From assembly GCA_036874045.1 (NCBI GenBank), contig CM072339.1:9431501-9495500 (forward strand): a stretch of DNA of 64,000 nt. Reading direction: 5' to 3'. Shown here one piece after another: positions 22,735 through 34,345 of this stretch. The DNA comes from Cymodocea nodosa. Its lineage: Eukaryota > Streptophyta > Magnoliopsida > Alismatales > Cymodoceaceae. The notes beneath the pieces were generated by a model that made no database searches, was not told the origin of the DNA, and was given only the letters and a program-made list of their open reading frames with translations. Each line of letters begins with the position of its first letter. The stretch's first letter is position 1. The translations under genes were made by a program, and so were the position numbers.

Positions 22735-25700
22735 GGTGACAAGGAGTTTCAAGCACGTTCAACTAAATAGATTGTGGACAGTGGATGCTCAAAGCACAGA
22801 CAGGTAAGAAAAGCTTTCTTGACTTAGTTAAAAACTTAAGTTCAGGATCTATTAAGTTTGGAAATAATGAAAAGTGTAAAATAACTGCAATAGGAAATAT
22901 TACATTTGAAAATGGTATAATTGAGAATGTCTTGCATGTAAATGGATTAAAACAAAATTTGGTAAGTGTAGGACAATTATGTGATAAAGGCTATACTATT
23001 TCTTTTAATGCTAAATATTGCTACATTATTGATCTTGCCACAAATGAAACAAAATTTACTGGTATTAGAAATTGCTCAATATATACATTAAACTTTCCAT
23101 GTGAAAATTCTGCAAGCAATTCCTGTTTGGTAGCAACTGGTGAAGACAATTGGGTGTGGCATAGAAGACTTGGTCACATTAGTATGAAGAATATCAAAAA
23201 GCTATCCACAGGTGATCTTGTTAGGGGTCTGCCTAAACTCACTTTTAAGAAGGATAGAGTGTGTAGTGAGTGTATGCTAGGGAAGCAGAAGAGAACTACT
23301 CTTCAAAGCAAAAATGTTGTTTCCACCAAAAGGCCATTAGAACTGCTACATCTAGATTTGTTTGGTCCTTCTCAAGTATCAAGTCTTGGGGGCTGAAAAT
23401 ATACCTTTGTTATTGTTGATGATTTCTCCAGATTAACTTGGGTAATATTTTTGACACATAAAAATGAAACTTGCAATGAGTTCAGGAATTTCTACATAAG
23501 AGTTCAGAATTAGAAGGAACTAACTGTGAAGAAAATTACAAGTGATCATGGAGGGGAATTTGAAAACTATGAATTTGAAAACCTTTGCAATTCATTTATA
23601 ATTCTGCATGAATTCTCCTGTCCTAGAACTCCTGCTCAAAGTGGAGTTGTGGAAAGGAAAAATAGGACATTACAAGAAATGGCTAGAACTATGTTAAATG
23701 CCACGGATCTACCTTAATTTCTCTGGGCAGAAGATGTAGGAACAACTTATCACATTTCCAACAGAACTCACATTAGATCCATATTGAATAAGACACCCTT
23801 TGAACTTTGGTTTGATAAAACTCCAAATGTTGGCTATTTTAAGACATATGGATGGAAATATTTTGTCTTAAATACAGGAAATGCTAAAGTCAAGTTTGAT
23901 GCTAAGTTTGAATCTACCATACTTGTTGGTTACTCCTTGAGAAGCAAAGCTTACAAAGTATATTTTGCTAAAGATAGAAGACTGGAGGAAAGTATAAATG
24001 TTCAGTTTGATGAAGATCTGATCTAGAGTTTCAAAAAGTTGAAGATTAATAATGACAGTCAAAATGAATACTTTGAATATGATAACTGCAAGTTGAATAC
24101 CAATTCACAAGTGTCAGACCAGAATCTCAACAATAGATATCAGAATCATAACAGTTGGAAGTTTAGATCTGATCATCCCGAGGAACAAATTATTGGAAAT
24201 ATATCTAAAGGGGTACAAACTAGAAGCAAAGCACAAGATATCTGCAATTTTTGTGCATTTGTGTTAGAAATAGAGCCAAAATCAGTAGATAAAGCATGTA
24301 AGGATATCTACTAGACAATGGCTATGCAGAAAGAATTAAATCAATTCCAGAAAAACAATGTTTGAGAACTAATAGAAAAACCTATAGGAAAATCCATCAT
24401 TGGAATTAAATGGATTTTCAAAAACAAATTAGATGAAGAAGGTAACATTCTTAGAAATAAAGCTCAATTAGTTGCACAAGGCTACAATCAGCAAGAAGGA
24501 ATTGACTATGCAAAAACTTTTGCCCCTGTAGTCAGGATTGAAGCTATCAGAATGTTGCTTGCTTTTGCAAGTAGTATGAAGATAAGATTGCTTTAGATGG
24601 ATGTGAAAAGTGCTTTCTTAAATGGAGAAATTCAGGAAGAAGTGTTTGTTAAACAACCTCCTGGATTTGAAGATGAATTCAAGACGGATCATGTATACAA
24701 GCTAAGAAAAGCTCTATATGGTTTGAAACAGGCACCCAAAGCTTGGTATGAGAAATTGAAAAAGTTTTTAACTGAAAACAATTTTTCTGTAGGCAAAGTG
24801 GACAGAACTTTGTTTATCAAAACTGTTGATGTGCATATGTTGATTGTATAGATATATGTTGATGATATAGTCTTTGGAGCTAATTCAGAAGATCTCTGTC
24901 ATGAATTTCAGAATTTGATGAAAAATAAATTCGAAATGAGCATGATGGGAGAATTGAAGTTCTTCTTGGGATTACAGATTCATCAAGTGCATAATGGAAT
25001 CTTTGTCAACCAAGAAAAATATTGCAAAGAGATGAAGAAATTTGGTTATGAAAACATCAAATCTGCAAATACTCCAATGAGCTCAAGCATTAAAATAGAA
25101 ATGGATGATTCAAGTGTTGCAGTGGATCAAAGGCAATATAGAGGTATGATTGGATCCCTGTTATACCTTTCAGCTAGCAAGCCAGATATCATGTTCAGTG
25201 TATGCTTGTGTGCTAGATTTCAAGCATCACCAAAGGAATCACATTTGAAATCAGTCAAAAGGATTTTTAGATATCTACAAGGAACAAAAGATTTCAGATT
25301 ATTCTACTCAGCTGACAGTAGTTTGATTTTAACAAGCTATAGTGATGCAGATTATGCAGGCAGCAGATTTGATAGAAAAAGCACTAGTGGTACTTGTCAA
25401 TTACTTGGATGTTCTTTAATCTCATGGTTCAGTAGGAAACAAAATTGTATAACTTTATCTACTACTGAAGCCGAGTATATTGCAACTAGATTATGCTATG
25501 CACAAATCCTTTGGATGCAGCAAACTCTAGCAGATTACAGACTGAAAATTCAAAATTCAATCATATTTTGTGCTAACAGCAGTGTAATCAGTCTATCTAA
25601 GAATACAGTACTTCATTCCAAAGCCAAGTATATCGAGATCAGACATCATTTTCTAAGAGATCATATGGAGAAAGGGAATATTTCACTTAAGTTTGTGCCA

Positions 25701-25802
25701 ACAGAAAATCAACTTGCAGATATTTTCACTAAACCTTTAAATGAATCAACTTTTAATCATATTAGACGAAATCTAGGAATATGTTCTTTACAAGATCTTT
25801 AA
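22735..25802 (+). pseudogene. Sirevirus pol, broken (copy C)
   Basis: The protease motif VDSGCSKH is near 22774, followed by a 1-base loss near 22795. The pre-integrase domain (HRRLGH near 23158, CSECMLGK) and integrase (LDLFGP near 23350, SDHGGEFE near 23541, VVERKNR near 23647) are present. Reverse transcriptase has MDVKSAFLNGE near 24597, GLKQAPKAW and YVDDIVFGA near 24856. RNase H has STSGTCQLLG near 25380 and TEAEY near 25463. The gene ends TAA at 25800-25802. Stops: TGA 23394, TAG near 23512, TAA 23715, TAG 24024, TAG 24312, TGA 24363, TAG near 24595 and TAG near 24849. Reverse transcriptase to the end is open for 295 codons from 24915. Confidence 0.9.
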
Positions 25803-26211
25803 ATATTTTTTCTTCATCAAGCTCACCATATGGGAGCTTGTTTTCTGCTAACCTACTCTGCAGGATACAGTCAATATCAGTTTTACAGAAAATCAGTTTT
25901 ACAATCCTCACCTTTTTATATAATGACAAAAAGGGGGAGAAGAATTTGGAAATTTGTCAAGTATGTGGTCACTTATAGTATTTCTAGCAAGAATTGAAAG
26001 AGAATTATTAAAAGGAGAAGAAAAACTCAACACACAGTTAGGGGGAGAAGTCTGCTCAAAGTCAGGGGGAGGAATCCCTCCTCGTTAGTGTAGTATTGAT
26101 ACATTCCTGTTTTATGTTTCTCTATGTAACTGAATGTATAGAAATACATTAGGAAGTGAAATACATGTAAATAATTGTAAAGGTTTTTGTCATTATCAAA
26201 AAGGGCGAGAT
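25803..26211 (+). other. 3' untranslated part of copy C with four purine blocks
   Basis: Purine blocks AAAAAGGGGGAGAAG (near 25929), AGGGGGAGAAG (26040), CAGGGGGAGGAAT (near 26063) and the LTR-proximal AAAAAGGGCGAGAT (26198-26211). Repeated AGGGGGAG blocks before the 3' LTR are a known Sirevirus signature. The proximal tract carries a C inside the G run, which could weaken priming. No gene. Confidence 0.85.
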
Positions 26212-28001
26212 TGTTAGAACCTGAGTATTTTGATAATGCAAAACCTATGAGTAAACATATTGTATTTCACAGTTAAGTTAGTGCAGCATTAGATCAGATG
26301 GTAGATAGAACAAATTCCATGCAGATGAATAGATGGAGAAGTTTCTAGATGATAATGCCTTAAAGTTATAGGAAAATTAGACAGTTACAGGTCCAAAGAG
26401 TAAAACAGCTGCAAGTTTATCGGATAGTTAGAAGGATAACTATCCGATTTTACAAAGCCTTTGGAGAGTTATTTAATCAGACAATTAAGGGGATTGAATG
26501 ATCGGATAGTTAAGGAGTTAACTATCCAGAAGTTTAAAGGACTTTTCGGAGAGTTACAGGTATAACTACCCGAAAGTTAAGTCATTCAATAAGCCACGTG
26601 CAGAAATACAGAACGGTAGCTTAAAGGACTTGTCAGAGAGTTAGATAATTATCCGAGTTTTCTTTTCGGAGAGTTAGATAACTATTCGAGTTTTCGGAAG
26701 TTACAGGCATAACTTTCCGGAACTTAAGTCATTTTATTATGCACGTGCAAAATGAAGAAGCCAGCAGTTGAAAGCTTAAAAGGGAAAATTAGAGAGTTAG
26801 AAAGATAACTATCTGAAATTTCAGGAGGGTTTCGATGAGTTTCGGTTTAACCATCCGAAACTTAAGTCAGTGAATTTTCCACGTGTAAAATTCTAGACAG
26901 ATGCTCAAATGGGTTTTCGGAGAGTTAGAAAGATAACTATTCAAAATTTCAAAAGAGCTTCGGTGAGTTACAGTTTAACCATTCGAAACTTAAGTCATTG
27001 AATTTCCCACATGCAGAATTCTAGAAAGTAGTGCAAATAAGTTTTCGGAGAGTTAGAAAGATAACTATCCGAAATCCTAAAGCGTTTCGGTGAGTTACAG
27101 GGATAACCATTTGAAACTTAAGTCAGCCTTTATGCACATGCTGAATTATAGCAATCGGAAAGTTAACAGAGACAAACTATCCGACAAGTATATAACTGTT
27201 TGGTGAGTTACAGGTATAAGTATCTGATTGAATAGCAGCTCACATTTAATATTCTGGAATCCTACCTGGTAGTAAAGGTTAAGTAATCTTTCGGTGAGTT
27301 ACAGATACTCTTCGGAGAGTTGCATAGCTAACTATCCGAAAGGATAGGAAAATCGGTAAGATATCTTGAAACGATTTTCTAAATAGTAACTTACTGTATT
27401 GGGACTTGATCCTAATCAAGTACAGTAGAATACATCCGTTGGAGGAAAATATGATCATTGTACATATCAAGTATATATTTAAAATACAGACAACGGATAT
27501 ACGGTAGAGATATATAGTGAGCTACACTCCAATTCCATTGACACTCAAGTCTGCAAACAGTGAAGTATATTCTAAAGATCTACTACAGAAAAAACTCTTG
27601 TGCCAAAACTCTGATTGAAGATTTAAAGTTGTTGGTTCGTGGCTTCAACCTGAAAGCTACATACAGTGTTGGTTTGAGTTTCGACTTGAAAACTCTAGAG
27701 GTTGGTTTACTAAAGTTTTTACCTAAAAACTTCTGTGTAGTTGGTTCTTGCTTTGACCTGAAAGCAAGTGTGTAAGTGTTGAATCACTTAGTGAAGCCCA
27801 AGTGAATCTTGGGGGTGGACTAGCTAAGTTGGTGAACCACCTAAAAATTTGCTGTGTGTTTCTTGTCTCTACTATTTTGCACTCAATTAGTTTCATCTCA
27901 TTACATTTCTATTGAATCATTCGATTCAACATCAAAAGAATTTTAAAAACTTCACACGTTCATCGTTCACCCCCCCTCTGGTGAGCCTATCGATCCTAAC
28001 A
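26212..28001 (+). repeat. 3' LTR of copy C
   Basis: 1790 bp, TGTTAGAAC to CCTAACA. Differs from the 5' LTR mainly by scattered substitutions and 1-3-base indels in its first 700 bp; the last 800 bp are nearly identical. Confidence 0.93.
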
Positions 28002-28007
28002 ATTGGT
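28002..28007 (+). other. Six extra bases after the copy C 3' LTR
   Basis: ATTGGT lies between the LTR end and the host sequence CACTTATAGC. The same six bases follow the 5' LTR (21127-21132: AT spacer plus the first four bases of the primer site). The host sequence itself is neither lost nor duplicated. Confidence 0.85.
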
Positions 28008-30252
28008 CACTTATAGCATTACATATTTTATCTCCTAGATGCCTAATATCATTTCTGATGTCGTTAAGGACATCTTCTAGGTCAGGAGGTAGCTAGGGTT
28101 GCTGATCTGCTTGAACTGAATAACTTGGTTGTTGTTGAATATAGTCTGTACAATCAAGTTGTTGTTGTTGTTGTTGAGGTTGATGAACGACTTGGAATCA
28201 TTGCAAATCTTTTACACTAAAAGCTCTCATGCCTTTAGTTTCAGAGAGCCAGTCGGATAAATTCAATTGGCTTGCAAGGAGTCTACATACAACATCACCA
28301 TAAAATAACTTTGAACTCATATGCTGTAGTTGAGAAGTAAGAACATCAAACCAATAGATTTGAATTCTATTCAGCAAACCATAAGTTGCATATAAACAAC
28401 TTCTGATGACTTCCATATTGCGTCCAACTCTCTAAAATAAATTGGCATGCAATATATTTGCAATAAACCTTACCTTTGCATTTAGATTTTCCATTAATCT
28501 CATTTCAGTATATACATCTGGAATTTTTGATAAAGACTGAATGTTCCATTCAAGTTGTCTAATCATGTCAAATTTGTTTGTAACAACAACACCTTGATTC
28601 TTTAATTCCAAAACTTCAAAAATTAATTCAGGAGACAATATTAACTCCTGTTCATTTATTTGAGTTTTCAGTATATTTTCATTCTTGACCCGATTGCTAT
28701 AAAAAACTGTAATAAGCTCTTTGCATTGCTTCCATTTCGTTCCAACTAGCAAGAATTGAATGAGGCCTTGATAGTCAAATAGATCTTTTATTTCTATCAA
28801 ATTTCTAAATTTTATTGGTCGAGCATGTAGAATATGACATGTAATCAGATTATTGTATTTCTACACTGCTTCCTTAGATCTAAAATAAATTGAATTACCT
28901 TGAATTTGTAATACTGTACACAAAGAAGGTGATACCTAAAGCCGTGATTCAGAGTTTAATTCATCTTCAGGAACCTCTTCTTCAAAATGAATGTCATGTT
29001 ATTCCTTTATGAAAATATTTTCTTGAAGCTGCGTATGTAAACTTGATTCTTCAACTTCAACAGTGTAAGGAACATCTTCAATATGCTCAACATTCATTTG
29101 TTCAGTTTCTATAGAATGATCAGAGTTCAATTTTTCCATAAATTGTACAACTGGTGTATCTGTCTGTAATTGTTCATTTTGCTCAACAGATATTTCTATT
29201 AATACATATTGTGAATTCTCAGACTCTGCTTCTATAGATTCTGAAGAAGGCTGGTTGACGTTTAGCTCTTCTAGAGTCTTAACTTTTTCAATATCTGCTA
29301 CACTAGACAATTCAGCCTGTGAACTAGTTACTACATCAACATTGTCAATTATATCTGCAATAACTTGTTCAATGTCAAGTGCCTGATGCTTTTATTTTTC
29401 AATTTCTGCATCATCAGGACTTTTACTAATAGAAAAACTTGAGCTCATATTTGACTTGGATTTCTTCTTAAGTTTTCTAACAAGGGAAAATAAAGTCTCA
29501 TTATCATCATCAATTTCAGTATGCTCGGAACTGATGAGTTTATCAGATGCATTATAAGGTACAATGTCTAGACATACATTGTCCTTTGGAAATAAATGCA
29601 CATCCGATTTTCCTTTTCCAACAAACTTTGTTTCCTTAGACATAATTTTTCTGATTTTCCTTCTTCTATAAAATTTCTGTTTCTCAACTTCAAGTATTGC
29701 TATTTTCTTTTCAAATTGCTCCATAAAAGTTTTCTACTTTAATTCTTCAAAAGCACTTTCTATTGCTATAGCCTTCCGAAGACTGTCAACTTTTCTTTTA
29801 TCTACAGCAATATTTGATTCTACTTGTTTTGAATACAAAGGAGTAGGGATAGTTGATTCATGTTCTTCCTCAAATGCATGTAATCTTGTACCGTTTATAG
29901 GTATTTAAGGAATTCTAGTTGATGTGCCTACACCTTTTTCCAAATATTGTGCATACGATTTTAAAAATACAATTTCAACACATTTCAGTCTGTATTCTCT
30001 ATCATATTTACTTCGAATACCCATATATGTAATATTTTCATCAGTATTTTGATGCTCTTGTCTAACTTCATCTAGTATACCTTGAGGAAAGAAGTAATCT
30101 CTATAAATTTTTGCTAACCTTTTGTCTACTCGAAGTATTTTCTTGAACCAACTATGTGGAACTTCATCAGTATCTATTTCTTTTCCTTTTTCATCTCCTC
30201 TACTTTTGCCTTTTCCTTTGCCACGACCTTTGTAGAACTTGGAGACCATCAT
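28008..30252 (-). pseudogene. Extra ORF of the family A Sirevirus, inverted copy (D)
   Basis: Minus-strand homologue of 8755-11020, starting at the double ATG at 30252-30247 and ending across copy C near 19319. Parts: basic N-terminus (SKFYKGRGKGKGKSRGD), the conserved stretch SWFKKILRVDKRLAKIY, an acidic middle, and the C-terminal domain at 28810-28200 with FYSN, LELKNQG, LYATYGLLNRIQI and SSKLFYGD. Stops near 29908, 29736, 29391, 28999, 28935, 28862, 28432 and 28197 break it. It is more open than the copy at 8755: several stretches exceed 100 codons. Function unknown; it compares with the Athila ORFs at 39812 and 57771. Confidence 0.75.
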
Positions 30253-30825
30253 CGTAGGTTGTAACAACAACAAGCGGGAAAGATTTTCAGACAAAGGTTT
30301 ACGAATAACCTAAGTTCTCGTGTAATAAGTGTTTAAATAGGGTTTTTAGGTGAATAACTCAACGTGTATAAGTTGGGTTTGGATTTTAAATGAGTATTGA
30401 ATATAGTTTATTCAATCAAGGTACCTGAAAAATTTAAGTATAACTCGTTGAGTTAACTAACCTAATGAGTAAAATGTTGTTTAGAAGTAGTTTTGCATGT
30501 TTCCTTATATAACATAACGTTCAGTTAGTACACTAAAAAAAATTTTCAGATGCTTTCAACTGAAACCTTCCGAAGTAACATTATCTTGAGAACATTGTAA
30601 ACTATTCTAACATTCTCTTCTTATGAATCTAAAATAGTTTGTTTGTCTTTTTAAATTGTTTCATTAAGATATTAAGAGGACTTTAATTCAGATTAACCAA
30701 GATTTGTATTCTGAATTATATTAATCTGTTTTGGACATTGTTAATCCTCCCCCTACAAATATACTTCTCATATATTCAATAACATACAAAATATACTTGT
30801 ATAACAATAGATGTTAAGTATAACT
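30253..30825 (-). other. Spacer upstream of the inverted extra ORF
   Basis: Matches copy A from about 8754 back to 8166. It holds the complement of the internal purine block (TCCTCCCCCTAC near 30747) and an ACTCGTTGAGTTAACTAACC motif near 30440. It is cut by the Tork LTR at 30826. No gene. Confidence 0.8.
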
Positions 30826-31196
30826 TATGATGCTTATGTCTTCCATCATGTATATGTATTTGTCATTGTATATGGTTGTATTTCTTTGATAATTTGTAAA
30901 GGGGCAAACTTGTCATTTGTACCCATTGTTGCTCCTAACTTGTATAAAGAGGAATGATGGCCGACCAAGAAGGGACGTCAAATCCCTAACTTTCTCGTCT
31001 TCCTCCTCATTTGTACCAGCAACCATATAGCAAGCAAAGAACGATAGATTGATCACCCGTGGATGTACCTGTGTTGGGGAACCACGTATATTTGTTGTTA
31101 TTCTTCTGATTCTCCACTCATTCATCTCCCTTCCTCGTGAATCTCTTCTCCACACACCCTTGGATGTTCAGTTTTTTGTGACCTCACAGCATAACA
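30826..31196 (+). repeat. 5' LTR of Tork element F
   Basis: 371 bp, aligned with the 373-bp LTRs of H. It starts TATGATGC where H has TGTGATGC, so the terminal TG is mutated, and ends CAGCATAACA. TATA box TATAAAGA at about 30943-30950. Clearly more diverged from H than the two H LTRs are from each other. Confidence 0.85.
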
Positions 31197-31758
31197 ACTG
31201 GTATCAGAGCCAGGTTGGACATCTCCTGGCTTGCATTTGAAGTTTTGAAGAGTTTCAACAAGGATCAAGCTACTTCCGCAAGAGACGACACCGTTGCTGC
31301 GCCTACCATCGTCACCGGCCCCAGTCTGCATGTTTCGACGCCAACTCTTGTGCCTTCCTCGTCCGTGCTCCGTTCTGTCCCAAATTTTGAGGACGTATTG
31401 TAAGTCTCCTGAGCTTCCTACCTTTAAAATTTCGTGGTCAGAAGTTTCGTATCTAGAGAGATACAGCACGAGGCATTTGGCTAGGGCATAGTAGTTTTCT
31501 GGACATGTGATTCTTGATTGTCGGATTTTGGGAATTTTGTGATTGTGGTGTTTGTGCTTGTTTTGTGTGAGTATTTGCTATTGTTTTGTGCTAAGTATTG
31601 TGCTTGGTTTGTGACTGATTGCATTTCGTTGAAATCAGTAGTTTTCAGTACCATATTGTTGTCAAAATATTGCTTGCCATTGTGTACCTTGCTGCAGAAT
31701 TGTGTTTGTTGAAATCAGACTATTGTGTGTATTGCTGGTTGTTTGTTGATTTGAAAAT

Positions 31759-34345
31759 ATGAATACTTCGGGGTTGAAGATAGAAAAGTTTGATGGTAAG
31801 AATAGCTTCAACTTATGGTAAATTAAGATGAAAGCAATTCTAAAGCAACAATGTATTTGGTCTCCTTTGAATAAGGAAACTACTCTGAATAGAAATTCGC
31901 CAGAATTTGAATTGTAGGAGGAGAAAGCTCACTCCACCATCTTGTTGTGTTTGTTTGATGAAGTTATAATAGAAGTTGCAGATGAATCTACCTCTTCAAG
32001 TCTTTGGCAGAAACTTGAGTCTTTGTATATAACTAAGTCTTTAACAAATAAATTGTTGTTAAAGCAAAGACTGTTCTCTTTAAAGATGAACGAAGGTGTA
32101 CCTCTCAAGCATCATTTAGATCAACTAAATGCTATTCTAATGGAACTCAAGAATATTGGAGTGATCATAGAAGATGAAGATGTAGCTCTTATCTTGCTTT
32201 GCTCACTTCTATTGAGTTATGAAAATTTTGTTCAGTCTTGTGTAGTTGGAAGAGATTCAATTACACTGGAAGAGGTGAGGTCTAGCCTTCATTCCAAGAA
32301 GCTCAAGCACATGGTGCAAGGTAGAAACAAGGCGGGAAAAATAGAAGCAGAAGCAAGTCGAAGGGCAAGTACTCTAGGGATACTTGCAATTAATGTAAGG
32401 AGAAAGGACATTGGAAATCACATTGTCTCAAGCTGATGAACAAAGGAGAGGCTGTAGTGGCAGAAACCAGTTTTGCGTCAGGTGATGACTTCTCTCTTAT
32501 AGTTTGTTGTAGTGCCTATTCTGATGATCAGCGGATTATAGACTCAAGAGCTTCACATCATATGACTCCTACTAGGGAGTATTTTGACACCTACGAGCAG
32601 GTGGAGGGTGGTCAAGTGACCTTAGCCAATGATGATTTGTGTTCTAGAGTTGGTGTGAGAACTATAAAGTTTAAACTGCATGATGACACACTTAGAATTC
32701 TGGAGGACGTTTGGCATGTCCCAAAGCTTGGAAAAAGTCTGATCTTGTTGATGGCCTTTGATTCTAAGGGTTATAGATATACAGGTGGTGAGGGGAAAAT
32801 CATTATATTGAAAGGCTCTTTGGTTGTTATGAAAGGAACCAAATCTGGTCCCTTATACATTTTGCAGGGCACTCCAATTGTTGGTGTACATCAACTATAT
32901 CTGGTCAGTAGGATTTTTCTGTCATGTGACACTCAAGGATGGGTCATTTGGGGTAGAAAGGAATGCAGAAATTGAGTAGTCTGGGCAACTTTGATGGACA
33001 CAAGGTTGCTTGTATTGACATGTGCAAGCATTGCGTTTTTGGCAAACAGAAAAGAGTGTCATTTGCACGTAGTCAGCACAGCTCCAAGGGAGTTTTTGAT
33101 TATATTCATGTTGATTGTTGGGGGCCTTCACGTTAGCCTTCTATTGCAGATTCTAGATATTTTCTTTCTATCATTGATTGTCATTCAAGGATGAACTAGG
33201 TTTTCTTTTTGACACACAAAAGTGAAGCTTTTTCTAGCTTCAAGCATTGGAAGAAGCAGGTAGAAAACCAAACAGATAGAAAGGTAAAATATCTTAAAAC
33301 TGATAATGGTCTTGAGTTTTGTTCTCAAGAATTTGATAATTTTTGTAAAGATGAATGTATTACATGGCATAACACTGTTAGGTATATGCCTCAGCAAAAT
33401 GGAGTGGCTAAAGGATTGAACAGAACACTCCTAGAAAAGGCACGTTGTATGCTGTCTCATGTAGGTTTGAGCAAGAAATTTTGGGCAGAAGCGGTTAACA
33501 CAGCTTCCTATCTGGTGAACAAGTCCCCTTCTAGTGCCTTAGATGGGAAGATACCTCTTGAGGTATGGCTGAAAGGATCTGCTAGTTATTCAAAGCTTAG
33601 AATTTTTGGGTGTCCAGCTTACTATCATGTGAATAATGGCAAGCTGGAACCACGAGCAAAGAAAGGCATATTTGTGGGCTATGGTATTGGTGTAAAAGGA
33701 TACAAGATATATGATATTGATTCTCAAAAAGTAATATATAGCCGTGATGTTACTTTTGATGAGAATTCCCTTTTGTAGGAAACTAATAGACAGGCAGGTA
33801 CATCACCAGAAACTGAGCACACCATTCCTAAACAGATGGAGTTATATGATGCACAACAGCCGCCTATCACTAATCAGGTTGAAATAGAGAAAACTCATCT
33901 GAAACTCAGAAAGTTGAAGTGGAGGAGGAAGAAGTGGAGTAACCACCACCAAGAACCATTGGCAAAGATCGTCCTAGAAGGGACGTTAGTCCTCCAAGTA
34001 GATATGGCTACGATAGTTTGGTTGCTTTTGCCTTACAGGTAGCAGTTGAGGTGGAGGATTCTTTTGATCCACCTACATATGAAGCTACAATGAAAGATTT
34101 AGAAGCTGGTCTTTGGATGTCTGCTATGGAGGAGGAACTTCAATCTCTCCATAAGAACAAGACTTGGGAACTGATAAAACGTCCAAAGAACACAAATATT
34201 GTTGGCTGCAAATGGGTCTACAAGAAGAAGATTGGGACTCAAGGAAATGCAGGTGTGCAGCACAAGGCAAGATTAGTTGCCAAAGGTTATTCATAGCAAG
34301 GAGTTGACTTCAATGAGGTATTTGCTCCTGTTGTTCGTCATACAT
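31759..34345 (+). pseudogene. Tork gag-pol, broken and truncated (element F)
   Basis: ATG at 31759 (MNTSGLKIEKFDG) matches H at 45705. The gag UBN2 domain runs to about 32310. A zinc knuckle near 32382-32425 has one Cys-X-X-Cys pair interrupted by a stop. The protease active site reads DSRAS (near 32540) instead of DSG. Integrase motifs in shifted frames are near 33000-33420 (TDNGLEF near 33299, QQNGV near 33390), then the C-terminal part (KKGIFVGYG). The start of reverse transcriptase (CKWVYKKK near 34207, NEVFAPVVRH) is cut at 34345. Stops: TAA near 31819, TAG near 31916, TAG near 33135, TAG near 33197, TAG 33776 and TAG near 34294. Confidence 0.87.

Larger units (their letters stand above)
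19342..28001 (+). mobile_element. Second Sirevirus-like family, complete element (copy C)
   Basis: An 8660-bp element: LTR 19342-21126, primer site, gag, pol, short 3' part with purine blocks, LTR 26212-28001. The LTRs are clearly alike over their whole length, nearly so in their last 700 bp. It has no extra ORF after pol. It sits inside the inverted family A segment: the flanks AAGTATAT (to 19341) and CACTTATAGC (from 28008) are contiguous in copy A (complement near 11000-11013). No target duplication is visible. Six extra bases, ATTGGT, follow the 3' LTR. Confidence 0.93.
30826..34345 (+). mobile_element. Tork-like Ty1/copia element F, 3' truncated
   Basis: Same family as element H. LTR 30826-31196, primer site TGGTATCAGAGCC at 31199, long leader to 31758 and gag-pol to 34345, where an Athila LTR begins. 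It stands in the inverted Sirevirus D. The part after the start of reverse transcriptase is not found to the right of the Athila block in this window, so the right end is missing. Confidence 0.88.

Noticed and set aside
31049-31469. Several overlapping frames around the Tork F leader
   Set aside because: They span the LTR end, primer site and leader; the gag start at 31759 is fixed by comparison with element H.
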